Shown here: piece after piece, positions 19,687 through 28,823 of the stretch | Layout of the letters: the number at the start of each line of letters is the position of its first letter | Position numbering within the stretch: position 1 is the stretch's first letter | DNA from: Saprospiraceae bacterium | GTDB lineage: Bacteria; Bacteroidota; Bacteroidia; Chitinophagales; Saprospiraceae | NCBI GenBank assembly: GCA_016787525.1 | Contig: JAEUUP010000018.1 | Span: 1-64,000 of the forward strand | Reading direction: 5' to 3' | DNA: 64,000 nt | The notes under the pieces: generated by a model | What the model was told of the DNA's origin: nothing | Database searches by the model: none | What the model saw: only the letters and a program-made list of their open reading frames with translations | Program-made: the position numbers and the translations under genes

Positions 19687-21000
19687 TTATTTTATCAGAC
19701 GTTTTTGGAGGTCTTCCAACGATACGCCTTTTGTTTCGGGCATCATAAACATCACGTAGAGTAGTTGCAAAACCATCATAAAGCTGAAAAAAGCGAAAAT
19801 GGGCGCGCCACCGAATTTATTGGCAAAATAAGGGAATGTGTTGGCGATAAGTGCCGCAAAAACCCAGTGCGTCAAGCTGCCCCATGCCATGCCCGAAGCC
19901 CGCACGCTGTTTGGGAATATTTCGGAAATAAAAACCCAAATCACAGCTCCTTGACCGACGGCATGTGAGGCAATGAAAGCAAAAATGTAATACATCGTCA
20001 AGTTATGCCCCTCAGTATAAAAAGCGTAAGCCACCAACGCCAGCGAAATGATGTAGCCAATCGAGCCGATATACATCAAGGTGCGTCGTCCCAAACGATC
20101 TATCAAATACCAACCTAATATCGTCGCCACCAAATTGACTACGCCAATGCCCGCCGTTGACAACAAAGCACTCGATTGCCCCAAACCTGTCATTTCAAAT
20201 ATGCGTGGTGCAAAGTAAATGATGGCATTGATACCTGATAATTGGTTAAAAAAGGCGAATAAAAATGCCAGAATAATGGGCGTGCGGAATTTTTTATTGA
20301 AAAAAGATTCTTGCACACCGTTGTTTTCGCCTTGCGAAGCCTTGATTTCATTAACGGCTTTGTCCACATCATCTTCTGTGATAGATAAAACCTCGCGAGC
20401 GTGAGCCTCATCGCCTTTGCGCGTTATCAGCCAACGTGGACTTTCAGGTGTAAAAAGCACCATGATAGAGAAAATGAGCGACGGAATCGCCACCACGCCC
20501 AACATCCAACGCCAATCGTCGTCGCCACCGAAGCCATCAAATAGATAATTTGAGACATAGGCGATAAGGATACCGAAAACAATATTGAACTGAAATGAAA
20601 TCACCATACGCCCACGATACTGAGGGGGGGCAATTTCGGAAATATAAACAGGCGCGACCACCGACGAAGCCCCAATACTCAAGCCACCGATGAAGCGGAA
20701 TATCATAAAAGTGGTGGGATCTTGTGCTATTGCCGCGCCCAGTGCTGATGCGAAGAATAAAATGCCAATCCAGAGTAAAGTTTTTTTACGTCCAAACATG
20801 TCAGCAGGGATACCTCCAAATGCTGCTCCAAAGACAGTTCCATAGAGTGCTGTCGCCACAGTGAAGCCCAAACTGATGTCATCGAGATTCCAAAGTCGTT
20901 GAATGTCTTTTTCTGCACCCGAGATGACTGCGGTGTCTAAGCCGAAGAGAAAACCGCCCAAACCGACGGTAATTGACCACAATATGAGTTTACTATTCAT
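19687..21000 (-). CDS. MFS sugar/H+ symporter (second paralogue)
   Basis: A 437-residue sugar porter family protein with about 12 helices. It shares the GRKK, RFIGGLSIG, APVYISEIAPP, PESPRWL and DRLGRR landmarks with the symporter at 10056-11381, and long stretches are near identical. It follows the amylase gene on the minus strand with a hairpin between them. By context it imports glucose or maltose produced from starch; that is inference. Two dispersed motifs are inside (20008, 20619), the latter with seven G. The two paralogues are only 8 kb apart and oppositely oriented, which gives a possible inversion point. Confidence 0.88.
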   Translation of the reverse strand: MNSKLILWSITVGLGGFLFGLDTAVISGAEKDIQRLWNLDDISLGFTVATALYGTVFGAAFGGIPADMFGRKKTLLWIGILFFASALGAAIAQDPTTFMIFRFIGGLSIGASSVVAPVYISEIAPPQYRGRMVISFQFNIVFGILIAYVSNYLFDGFGGDDDWRWMLGVVAIPSLIFSIMVLFTPESPRWLITRKGDEAHAREVLSITEDDVDKAVNEIKASQGENNGVQESFFNKKFRTPIILAFLFAFFNQLSGINAIIYFAPRIFEMTGLGQSSALLSTAGIGVVNLVATILGWYLIDRLGRRTLMYIGSIGYIISLALVAYAFYTEGHNLTMYYIFAFIASHAVGQGAVIWVFISEIFPNSVRASGMAWGSLTHWVFAALIANTFPYFANKFGGAPIFAFFSFMMVLQLLYVMFMMPETKGVSLEDLQKRLIK

Positions 21001-21057
21001 TTTTTTGATTTCTGTTGTTTAGTTAATAATCCGTTTAGGGTTAAAGTTGAAAAAAAA

Positions 21058-21127
21058 AGGTGTAGCAAAAGGGATTTTGGTCATTTTTTTTGAAAAAAAT
21101 TAACCTCAACCGCTTTTGCTACACCTT
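21058..21127 (-). terminator. Stem-loop after the amylase gene
   Basis: A perfect 15-base inverted repeat (21058-21072 with 21113-21127, AAGGTGTAGCAAAAG and its complement) encloses a 40-base AT-rich loop, 49 bases past the amylase stop. It may terminate or attenuate between amylase and symporter. Confidence 0.55.
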
Positions 21128-21175
21128 AATTGAAGAACAAAACATTTTAAAAATAACAGTTGCGCTTCGATTCAA

Positions 21176-24100
21176 CTATTGTTTCAAAAATTTGGCTTGC
21201 TCTGCACCATATTTGAAGATATAAGTGCCTTGTGGCAGGCTTGAAACATCAATTTGAGCCGCCATTTTGCCCATTTGCACTTGTTGACCCAACAAATTGA
21301 GAATGCTAAAAATACCCCCCTCTCCGAACGGAGTTCTTTGAACAGTATTATCTGTATTTTCCATATTCAAAATGCCATCGGCGACTATGGTTGGATAGAT
21401 TTTGAGTTTTGAAGCTCCCGATTTTTGAATAGCAATTACTTTCGATAAAGTTTCGTCGCCACTAAAATCAACTTGGCGCAGGCGATAATAATTGAGCGAA
21501 GCAGGGGTTTTATCCACAAAACCATATTGTGCCGCTTTTCCAATGGCAGGTGCGAAACCTAAAGTTTGCCATTGATTAAAATATTGTTTTTCAACAAAAA
21601 AGCCTTTGTTATCCACTTCGCTGGCTGTTTGCCAAGACAGTTCCACCTGTTTGAGTTGTAGATTGTAAATGCCTTGAAAATCAATGAGTTCAACAGGAAT
21701 AGGGCAGGGGTTTCCGTCTGTCCAAGTGGAAGTGGTGTAGTCGAACAAACCAGTTGATGTGCGATACAAGTCTGCTGTTTGATTACTTGTGCCGCTGTTG
21801 CCATTATTGAAAATCAAATTGGTACTGGTGGTATTGGTAAACTGAAATTTGTACAAACCATTGCAATCTGCCGTCATCGTCACACCCGACCAAGTAACAG
21901 TTGGCATTGAACCAGCAGGCAGCGTGTTCCAATAATACACTTTAGGTGTACCCGACCAAGCCGCAGGTTTTCGGAAATAGACCCAAAAGCCTTGTCCTGC
22001 TTGATTGATGGTGTAAGTATGCGTTTGCACAGCCGATTGATTGCCAGAAACATCGCGGGCAAAGAGTTTCAAAGTCGTGGTTTGTGCAAAGTTGAGATTG
22101 AGTGTGTTGATAGCCGATGTGGATGAAGTGGTCGGTGTTGACCCATCAGTTGTGTAATAAATCGTCGCATTGCCACTACAAGCCGATGCAGCAATGCTGA
22201 CAGCAATGGCAGAAGTCGAAGTTTGTGGTCCCGCAGGTGTGACAGATACTGAGGGGTTGCCTGTGAGTGTCGGTGTGGAGGTCAACCAGCCATTGTCATA
22301 ATAGCCTGATATGGAACGAGATAGGTCGGCAGTTTGATTGCCCGAACCATCGTTGAAAATCAGATTGGTACTGGTGATGCCAGAAAAAGTAAACTTGTAC
22401 CAATCGCCACAAATATTGGTCATGGCAACGCCTGGCCAAGTCGTATTGGCATAAATGCCTGTTGGTACAGCGTTCCAATAGTGAATTTTGATGTTTGTAC
22501 CCCAATTCGTCGGTCTTTTGAAATACACAACAATATCTGGAATGGGGTCAAAAGTATAGTTAAAAGTTGTGATAGATGTTTGTCCCAAATTGTCAACAGC
22601 CAATACTTTCACCGTTTTAGCCACACCATTTGAACCTAAAGAAAAAGCCGATGTGTAAAGCGTGCTGGACACTGAGGGGGTACTGCCATCGGTCGTGTAA
22701 TACAAAGTCACGGGTGGTTTGGGCGAATTGCCCGTCAATGATACCGAAATAGGGTAGCTTGGATAATTGCCTTCAACGGGCGAAGCCGTGACCGTTGGTG
22801 GCGGCACGACGAATGTATAAGTGTTCGTCGCAACATCCGAAATCTGATTATTGGCATCTTTGGCAATCGCTTTGATGGTCGAAGCCGTTGAAACCGATAA
22901 TGCCGAAGTGTAAACAGGGCTCGATACTGAGGGGGTGCTGCCGTCAGTTGTATAATAAATGGTGTAAGGTGCTGTGCCTGTGTTGGCGGACATGGTGACT
23001 GAAATCGGGTCGTAATAATTGCCACTTGCTGGCGAAATTGTCACAACTGGTTTGGGCAAAACAAAGGTATAAACCTGTGCAGCTTCGTCCGAAACACTGC
23101 CCGCAGCGTCCCAAACCTTAGCTTTTACGGTTGTTGCCGTCGAAACAGAGAATGGACTGCTGTAAATGGTGCTTGATACTGAGGGGGTCGTTCCGTCGGT
23201 GGTGTAGCGAATGGTGCGTCCACCCGAACCACCTGTTGCCGACATTGAAACTGAAATAGGCGACGTGAAATTGCCACTGGCTGGCGAAATCGTTACGACA
23301 AGCGGGTCGGCGCAGCCCGAAGGACAGCTTTCAAAAAAGCCTGCCCCATTTTCACCAATCATACCCGTACCATTCAACACATAAATGCCAGCCGAACTGC
23401 TCGTGACATTAAAACTCAAATTGCCATTAGTCACATTCACTGTGCGACCTGTCACTGCGTCGCGATAAGTGCCGTTTGGCACATTGTTGAAAGTGAAATA
23501 GGCTGAACCGTCTTTTGCTAAGCCCACAGCAACTTTTGAATCGCCATATTCGCGCCAATAGCCCACGCCATTGCCCGGAAAATTGCCTGCCCACGACCAC
23601 GAACCTTTTTGCAAGGCAGGAATGGCTTTGCGGATGGCATTGAGTTTTTTGATATGCTTATAAATACGATGATTGGGCGCATTGGCAAATTGGTCGCCGA
23701 AATAGGCCCTCCCTGTGAGGTCAATACTTTGCGAAATACCCGAAGCATCGTGAATATCGGTGTAAACACCCGCTTTGAAGCGATTTTCAGTGCCATAATA
23801 AACGCATGGAATGCCGCGCCAAGTGAACATAAAATTCATACAAGCTGCCAAATTTTCATCGCTGCCACCGTAGCGACGATTCCAATCGTTGTTCGGACCA
23901 AAATCATGGTTGTCGAGCCAAGTCACGAGTTGCGAAGGGTCGCCGTAAAGATGGTCATATCTCGAAGCGGCTGTTACACCTGAAAAACCACCACCTTCTT
24001 CAAAAACACCATGAAACGTGGCTTCCGCATAAAAATCTAAAACCGACACATTGGCGGATGCCGAATTGCCCACACCGCCGCGCCAAGTGTACCAATGCGG

Positions 24101-25117
24101 ATTAATCTCTTGAACCTGATGCAATTCGTGCCGTTTTTGCGCCACTTCACCCACGACAAAGAGGTCAGGTTTGATGGCTCGCCAACGGTCTAAAAGTTTG
24201 AAAATATCTTGTTTGTCCATGTGTTTCCAAGTGTCCCAGCGGAAACCATCAACGCCCATATCAATAAAAGTTTTGTAGGCATTGTACATATAATTCTGTA
24301 CCGTATTCCCCTCAGTAGCGAGGTCGGGCGTATCGCCAGCTAAGGCACGTTGGTAAAGGTTTGTCGTATCGTCGTAGCCTTGTGCAAAACCGTTGCCAGA
24401 TTGGTGAAACCAGTTGCGGTCTGTTGTGTTGACATAACTTTCGGTCGAAGGCCAGTTGTAAGCCGCTAAATTTTGATTGTAAGGAGCTGGCATTTTTGCC
24501 AAATTCGCTCGACTCCAAATTTTGTTGTCGTAAGGATTGGGTGTCAAACCGTCGTACTGCCAATTCGGATTGTCAGGTGCGTACCAAGCAGCATTGGGGT
24601 CGGTATTGTACTTGATTTCTGCCAAACCTTTGATACCAAAACGCCCAGAATGGTTGGTCACGATGTCCAAAATGATTTTCATACCTTTGGCATGAACGGC
24701 ATTTATCAAGTCTTGAAAAGTCGCTCCCGGAGATTCCAAACGTGGGTCAACTTTCGTAAAATCCCACGCATGGTAGCCATGATAGTCCAACGGCCCGCGA
24801 TTTTGGACAACAGGCGTAATCCAAATGGCTGTAAAACCCAAATCTTTGATATAATCCAATTTTTGAATCAAGCCTTTAAAATCACCACGCCAAGTCACAT
24901 CATTGGGGTCGGTGATACTCGGGCTGTTCGCACCATACGACGACCACTCAGTCGGTCGTGTATTGTTTGGGTCACCGTCAAAAAAGCGGGTTGTCATCAA
25001 GAAATAGATGGTTTCTTCTCGAAAATCTTGCTGTGCAGTGAGTTGTGACATACTTGTAGATAGAAAAAAGAGCCATAGGCACAGACTACGGCAAACATTG
25101 TTGTAAGGCATTTGCAT
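21176..25117 (-). CDS. Secreted multi-domain GH13 alpha-amylase with type IX sorting domain
   Basis: A 1313-residue secreted amylase. A signal peptide ends near LTAQQ. The GH13 barrel (about 35-560) has catalytic Asp 295 (GFRWD), Glu 324 (VVGE) and Asp 405 (WLDNHD). Three chitobiase-C-terminal-like beta repeats follow (about 613-840, each with YTTDG.TPSVSS), then a CBM26-like starch-binding module (about 859-940), a fourth repeat (YTTDGSTPTTSS), a second CBM26-like module (about 1044-1135), a linker domain and a type IX C-terminal sorting domain (about 1235-1313). It is probably exported and surface-bound, cutting starch. Six dispersed motifs are inside: 22248, 22671, 22926, 23178, 24308 and a long-form relative at 21311-21349. 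Confidence 0.93.
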   Translation of the reverse strand: MQMPYNNVCRSLCLWLFFLSTSMSQLTAQQDFREETIYFLMTTRFFDGDPNNTRPTEWSSYGANSPSITDPNDVTWRGDFKGLIQKLDYIKDLGFTAIWITPVVQNRGPLDYHGYHAWDFTKVDPRLESPGATFQDLINAVHAKGMKIILDIVTNHSGRFGIKGLAEIKYNTDPNAAWYAPDNPNWQYDGLTPNPYDNKIWSRANLAKMPAPYNQNLAAYNWPSTESYVNTTDRNWFHQSGNGFAQGYDDTTNLYQRALAGDTPDLATEGNTVQNYMYNAYKTFIDMGVDGFRWDTWKHMDKQDIFKLLDRWRAIKPDLFVVGEVAQKRHELHQVQEINPHWYTWRGGVGNSASANVSVLDFYAEATFHGVFEEGGGFSGVTAASRYDHLYGDPSQLVTWLDNHDFGPNNDWNRRYGGSDENLAACMNFMFTWRGIPCVYYGTENRFKAGVYTDIHDASGISQSIDLTGRAYFGDQFANAPNHRIYKHIKKLNAIRKAIPALQKGSWSWAGNFPGNGVGYWREYGDSKVAVGLAKDGSAYFTFNNVPNGTYRDAVTGRTVNVTNGNLSFNVTSSSAGIYVLNGTGMIGENGAGFFESCPSGCADPLVVTISPASGNFTSPISVSMSATGGSGGRTIRYTTDGTTPSVSSTIYSSPFSVSTATTVKAKVWDAAGSVSDEAAQVYTFVLPKPVVTISPASGNYYDPISVTMSANTGTAPYTIYYTTDGSTPSVSSPVYTSALSVSTASTIKAIAKDANNQISDVATNTYTFVVPPPTVTASPVEGNYPSYPISVSLTGNSPKPPVTLYYTTDGSTPSVSSTLYTSAFSLGSNGVAKTVKVLAVDNLGQTSITTFNYTFDPIPDIVVYFKRPTNWGTNIKIHYWNAVPTGIYANTTWPGVAMTNICGDWYKFTFSGITSTNLIFNDGSGNQTADLSRSISGYYDNGWLTSTPTLTGNPSVSVTPAGPQTSTSAIAVSIAASACSGNATIYYTTDGSTPTTSSTSAINTLNLNFAQTTTLKLFARDVSGNQSAVQTHTYTINQAGQGFWVYFRKPAAWSGTPKVYYWNTLPAGSMPTVTWSGVTMTADCNGLYKFQFTNTTSTNLIFNNGNSGTSNQTADLYRTSTGLFDYTTSTWTDGNPCPIPVELIDFQGIYNLQLKQVELSWQTASEVDNKGFFVEKQYFNQWQTLGFAPAIGKAAQYGFVDKTPASLNYYRLRQVDFSGDETLSKVIAIQKSGASKLKIYPTIVADGILNMENTDNTVQRTPFGEGGIFSILNLLGQQVQMGKMAAQIDVSSLPQGTYIFKYGAEQAKFLKQ
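21311..21349 (-). repeat. Long form of the dispersed motif with 21-base hairpin insert
   Basis: On the minus strand ATACTG and AGGGGGGTATT, normally adjacent, are separated by 21 bases (21322-21342). The insert region folds as two small hairpins, GTTC-AAA-GAAC and CTCCG-TT-CGGAG. It adds seven residues in frame (VQRTPFG) in a loop of the type IX sorting domain. Confidence 0.75.
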
Positions 25118-25173
25118 AATTGAATTTAGTTTTTAAAGGTGTAAAAATAAGTTTTTTTGTGAATAAGAAAAAC

Positions 25174-25210
25174 AAAACGGTTATGACACCCGTGTGCCAT
25201 AACCGTTTTT
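25174..25210 (-). terminator. Terminator of yebC
   Basis: Stem 25174-25185 with 25198-25209 (AAAACGGTTATG and complement) around a 12-base loop. The dispersed motif (25212) lies directly next to the stem on the gene side, within 20 bases of the yebC stop. Confidence 0.75.
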
Positions 25211-25229
25211 TACTGAGGGGTATGCTTTT

Positions 25230-25949
25230 TTATTCGGACATATCCAAAGTTGTAAATACATTCGCAACGTCGTCGTCATCTTCTAATCGGTCGGTGAGCT
25301 TGAAAATATCTTCCACCTGCTCGTCTGTCAACTTTTTAGTTGTCGTTGGAATACGTTCTAAACCTAACTCATCAATCTCAATACCTTTGTCTTCTAAAAA
25401 CTTTTGCATCGCACCGAATTCCGTGAATGTGCAGTAAATCGCCCAAACTTCACCTTCGTCTTTGATTTCGTCTAAGCCGTAGTCAATCATTTCAAGTTCT
25501 AACTCCTCATAATCGGGTAAAACATCTTTTTTTACGCGAAAAACACCTTTGCGAGTAAACATGAATTCTACTGAACCAAAATTACCCAATGTACCATTAC
25601 ATTTGTTGAAGTGCATACGGATATTGGCAACTGTACGCGTTGTGTTATCAGTTGTTGTCTCCACCATAATAGCGATACCATGAGGACCATAGCCTTCGTA
25701 AACCACTTCTGAATAGTTTTCAGCTTCTTTCGATGTTGCTTTTTTGATTGCAGATTCCACGTTTGCCTTAGGCATATTGGCTTTTTTCGCATTGTTTACA
25801 GCCGCCCGCAAACGAGAATTGTAATTCGGGTCTGGTCCGCCTTCTTTTACGGCTAAGGCTATCTCTTTACCTATTTTTGTAAAAATCTTTGCCATCGCAC
25901 CCCAACGTGCGAACTTTCTGGCTTTTCGATATTCAAACGCTCTTCCCAT
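25230..25949 (-). CDS. yebC: YebC/PmpR-family protein
   Basis: A 239-residue cytoplasmic protein of the universal YebC family: GRAFEYRKARKFARWGAMAKIFTKIGKEI at the start, then NSRLRAAVNNAKKANMPK, and the YEGYGPHGIAIMVE and TDNTNRT-like blocks that define the family. Members have been described as transcriptional regulators and more recently as factors relieving ribosome stalling; which applies here is unknown. A strong AAGGAG Shine-Dalgarno sequence six bases before the ATG is unusual for this phylum and fixes the start. No dispersed motif is inside. It has its own promoter and terminator. Confidence 0.95.
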   Translation of the reverse strand: MGRAFEYRKARKFARWGAMAKIFTKIGKEIALAVKEGGPDPNYNSRLRAAVNNAKKANMPKANVESAIKKATSKEAENYSEVVYEGYGPHGIAIMVETTTDNTTRTVANIRMHFNKCNGTLGNFGSVEFMFTRKGVFRVKKDVLPDYEELELEMIDYGLDEIKDEGEVWAIYCTFTEFGAMQKFLEDKGIEIDELGLERIPTTTKKLTDEQVEDIFKLTDRLEDDDDVANVFTTLDMSE

Positions 25950-25996
25950 GAAATCTCCTTTATATTTTAAAGTTCGTTATTTAAAAAATTGCGGCG

Positions 25997-26027
25997 CAAA
26001 ATTAAGATTTTTAAGAAAAAAAGGCAA
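25997..26027 (-). promoter_or_regulatory. Promoter of yebC (TTG-N20-TAATTTTG)
   Basis: On the minus strand TTG (26027-26025) is 20 bases from TAATTTTG (26004-25997), an exact fit to the Bacteroidota housekeeping consensus, 48 bases before the start codon. Confidence 0.7.
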
Positions 26028-26091
26028 TTAGTCTTTGATATTTTGAGAATATTTGGGCTAAACGGGATGTTCGCGCTTTTGCATATGTGTA

Positions 26092-27357
26092 TCACCGTTT
26101 TATCGTTGATTTATACACTTGATAACCAATCACTCTGTCATAACGTGCGCCAAACGGCCGATAATAGACCAAAAACTGATATTCATTTTCGGTAGCGAAC
26201 CAGTTGCCTTCCAATTTTGTGAAGTCTGGTTTTGCTGATTTTGTGGGCAAAACAGCGTAGATATAGTTGTAAAAACCTTGTTTGAGCATTACTTCGCCTT
26301 CGTAGCGACCACGTTGCTCGTTGTAAGTCATTTTGAAACGCGGGTCAATTTTCCAATCTGTCATTTTGCCAAACAGATACACTTCAGCGTCAGGAATTTC
26401 ATCAACTTGCTTCAAAGTAAAAATAGCGTTGACATAATCGGCTGATACTGAGGGGTCTATACTTTGGTTGGGATAATCCAAAGTAGCTGTGAAAAAACCA
26501 CCGTTGAGGTCCGGATAAATCAAATACGGCTCACGAAAGCGGTCGAGGTCGGTTTTTAAAATCACTTCATGTGTCTCATCGCCTTTGTCAATCGTCACCA
26601 CCCGCTCGGAGCGGAACTTTGTGGAGCGCAAATCCACGTATCGCCATTCTTTGCCAGCTGGAAAAGTGATAGAATCGAGGTAATCGTACACGATTTTATC
26701 GCCCATCACAAAAGTTGGTGGCACATTCATACGTGCGATGTCCCAACGTGCGTTTTGCAAGACCGTGACGCGAATATCATTCATCGGATTTTGAATGCGG
26801 AAAGTTTTAGGGTCAAGTTTGAAATCCAATTCATGGTGCGAATTGTATTTGAAAGCATTGGGCACGGCAAACTCATTTTCAACAGTTAAAATCTGTTCAT
26901 ACACGACGAAGCGACGTGTCAAAACAGGTGTTTTCTCACGGTCATCTTCAAAAACTTTCAGAACATAATTGCCTGATTTGTTCCAACGAACCGTCTCATT
27001 CGGTATCGTCAAATTGAAATGCACAAATTGAACATTCGTGGCTTGAGAATTTTTATAATTATTGATGCGGTCTTCGCCCAAACCTTCCAGATATTCCAAT
27101 CTATCCAATTTAGTCGGCTTCCATTCGCGGTCGCACAACTCGATGGTGTAGTTCAAATTGCGCAATTCGCCACCCACTTCGTCAAAATCAAGGGTCAAAT
27201 TCCCTTTTTTTAACTCAATAGCAGGCATATTTGTCTGAACATTGCCGTTGGGATAGAACTGAACGGAGCGAATGGTCTCTGAAAAAATCGTATCAATATT
27301 CTGTGCCGCCGCCCAAAAAGGGCTACAAAAAGCGAGGAGTAAAAGCAATCGTTTCAT
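26092..27357 (-). CDS. DUF5103-type secreted protein
   Basis: A 421-residue protein with a signal peptide ending at AAAQ (about residue 19). It resembles the DUF5103 family of Bacteroidota: an N-terminal beta domain beginning TIRSVQFYPNG, a central region with YEQIL..EN, and a C-terminal segment (about 320-400) with the look of an early-set/glycogen-binding fold (VYLFGKMTDWK... QGFYNYIYAVLP). It is probably periplasmic or outer-membrane associated. The family has no established function. Single gene; one dispersed motif (26447). Confidence 0.75.
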   Translation of the reverse strand: MKRLLLLLAFCSPFWAAAQNIDTIFSETIRSVQFYPNGNVQTNMPAIELKKGNLTLDFDEVGGELRNLNYTIELCDREWKPTKLDRLEYLEGLGEDRINNYKNSQATNVQFVHFNLTIPNETVRWNKSGNYVLKVFEDDREKTPVLTRRFVVYEQILTVENEFAVPNAFKYNSHHELDFKLDPKTFRIQNPMNDIRVTVLQNARWDIARMNVPPTFVMGDKIVYDYLDSITFPAGKEWRYVDLRSTKFRSERVVTIDKGDETHEVILKTDLDRFREPYLIYPDLNGGFFTATLDYPNQSIDPSVSADYVNAIFTLKQVDEIPDAEVYLFGKMTDWKIDPRFKMTYNEQRGRYEGEVMLKQGFYNYIYAVLPTKSAKPDFTKLEGNWFATENEYQFLVYYRPFGARYDRVIGYQVYKSTIKR

Positions 27358-27554
27358 ACTTAGGTTTTAGAATGACTGAAATGAAAAATTTCAGCAAATA
27401 ACGTTTTTTCTTCCTTTAAAGTACCTTTTTTGACGAAATCCTTTGGACAAGTATCGTGTCAAACGACGAATTATCGCATCCATCGCACATTTCATCGCCT
27501 TATTTGAAAATTGGACAAAGCGGTTTGCCTATCTTCGCTCAAATTTTTTAATGA

Positions 27555-28748
27555 ATGAAACTTCATCCACTACTCATAAAAGCGGCAGCCGATGCTTTGA
27601 CCGAGATTTTTGAACGCGGCAAATATGCCGACAAAGTCATCGAGCGTATGCTCAAATCCAATCCCAAATGGGGCAGCCGCGACCGTGCTTTTTTGGCTGA
27701 AACGACCTATGAGTGTGTGCGTTGGTGGCGTTTGTATCGCCATTTATGCCTCGAAAGTGAAGTGTCTGCCACCAATGCGCACAATTGGATTGGCGTGCAT
27801 TGGGTCTTGAAATCTGAGCAAAATTTAGAAGCCTTCAAACAATTAAATTATGACACACTCAAAGCGGCTTTTGATAAAATCACCGACAGAAAAATAAAAA
27901 ACGCGATTCCTGATTGGCTCGACTCGGTTGCCGAAACAGAATTAGGAACAGACAAATGGCTCAAAGAGCTTGAAACCATTAATCGCCCAGCTGATGTTGT
28001 CTTGCGTTGCAATGTATTGAAAACAAGTGTTTTAGATTTGCAAAAAAAACTTTCTGAAATTGGTTGGGAAACCCAAACGACACCCCTCAGTAAAGACGCT
28101 TTGGTGTTGAAAAAACGCGGCAATATTTTTCAAACAGACTTATTCAAAAACGGTTTTTTTGAAGTACAAGACGCTGGAAGCCAAACCATCGCACCGTTTT
28201 TACAAGTAGAATCGGGTATGCGTGTCGTAGATGCCTGCGCAGGTGCAGGAGGGAAGTCGCTTCATTTAGCTAATTTGATGGGTAACAAAGGGCGCATTAT
28301 TTCGATGGATACTGAGGGGTGGAAATTGGAAGAACTGCAACGCCGAGCGCGGCGAAACGGCGTTTTTAATATCGAAACACGCCTCATTGACACCACCAAA
28401 GTCATCAAACGCTTGCATGACAGTGCTGACCGAGTTTTGCTCGATGTGCCATGCAGTGGTCTCGGTACGTTGCGCCGCAATCCCGATGCAAAATGGAAGC
28501 TCCAACCCGAATTTTTGACCGAAATACGCACCACGCAAGCCCATATTTTAGAAAATTACGCGAAAATGGTGAAAGTAGGCGGCAAAATGGTGTATGCCAC
28601 ATGCAGCCTTTTGCCTTCCGAAAATGAAGCGCAAGTCAAGGTTTTTTTAGAAAAAAATAAAAACTTCAAATGGCTTGATGAACGAACTATCTCGCCAGCT
28701 ACTGAGGGGTTTGATGGTTTTTATATGGCTTTGCTGGAACGAGTTTAA
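27555..28748 (+). CDS. RsmB/NOP2-family RNA 5-methylcytosine methyltransferase
   Basis: A 397-residue SAM-dependent methyltransferase that adds a methyl group to C5 of cytosine in RNA, probably rRNA. An N-terminal helical part is followed by the Rossmann domain: motif I DACAGAGGKSLHL (about 226-238), then MDTEGWKLEEL. The two catalytic cysteines are Cys 300 (DVPCSG) and Cys 350 (YATCSL). There is no separate PUA extension. Three dispersed motifs are inside: 28083, 28311 (encoding the TEG of the SAM loop, where a different residue pair is usual) and 28701. The substrate position on RNA is not determinable here. Confidence 0.9.
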   Translation: MKLHPLLIKAAADALTEIFERGKYADKVIERMLKSNPKWGSRDRAFLAETTYECVRWWRLYRHLCLESEVSATNAHNWIGVHWVLKSEQNLEAFKQLNYDTLKAAFDKITDRKIKNAIPDWLDSVAETELGTDKWLKELETINRPADVVLRCNVLKTSVLDLQKKLSEIGWETQTTPLSKDALVLKKRGNIFQTDLFKNGFFEVQDAGSQTIAPFLQVESGMRVVDACAGAGGKSLHLANLMGNKGRIISMDTEGWKLEELQRRARRNGVFNIETRLIDTTKVIKRLHDSADRVLLDVPCSGLGTLRRNPDAKWKLQPEFLTEIRTTQAHILENYAKMVKVGGKMVYATCSLLPSENEAQVKVFLEKNKNFKWLDERTISPATEGFDGFYMALLERV

Positions 28749-28823
28749 GCATTATTTTGAACTAAATGAGACCGATTTTTGGATTTTTAAACAATCTCCA
28801 CATCATCTATAATACCTAAATTA

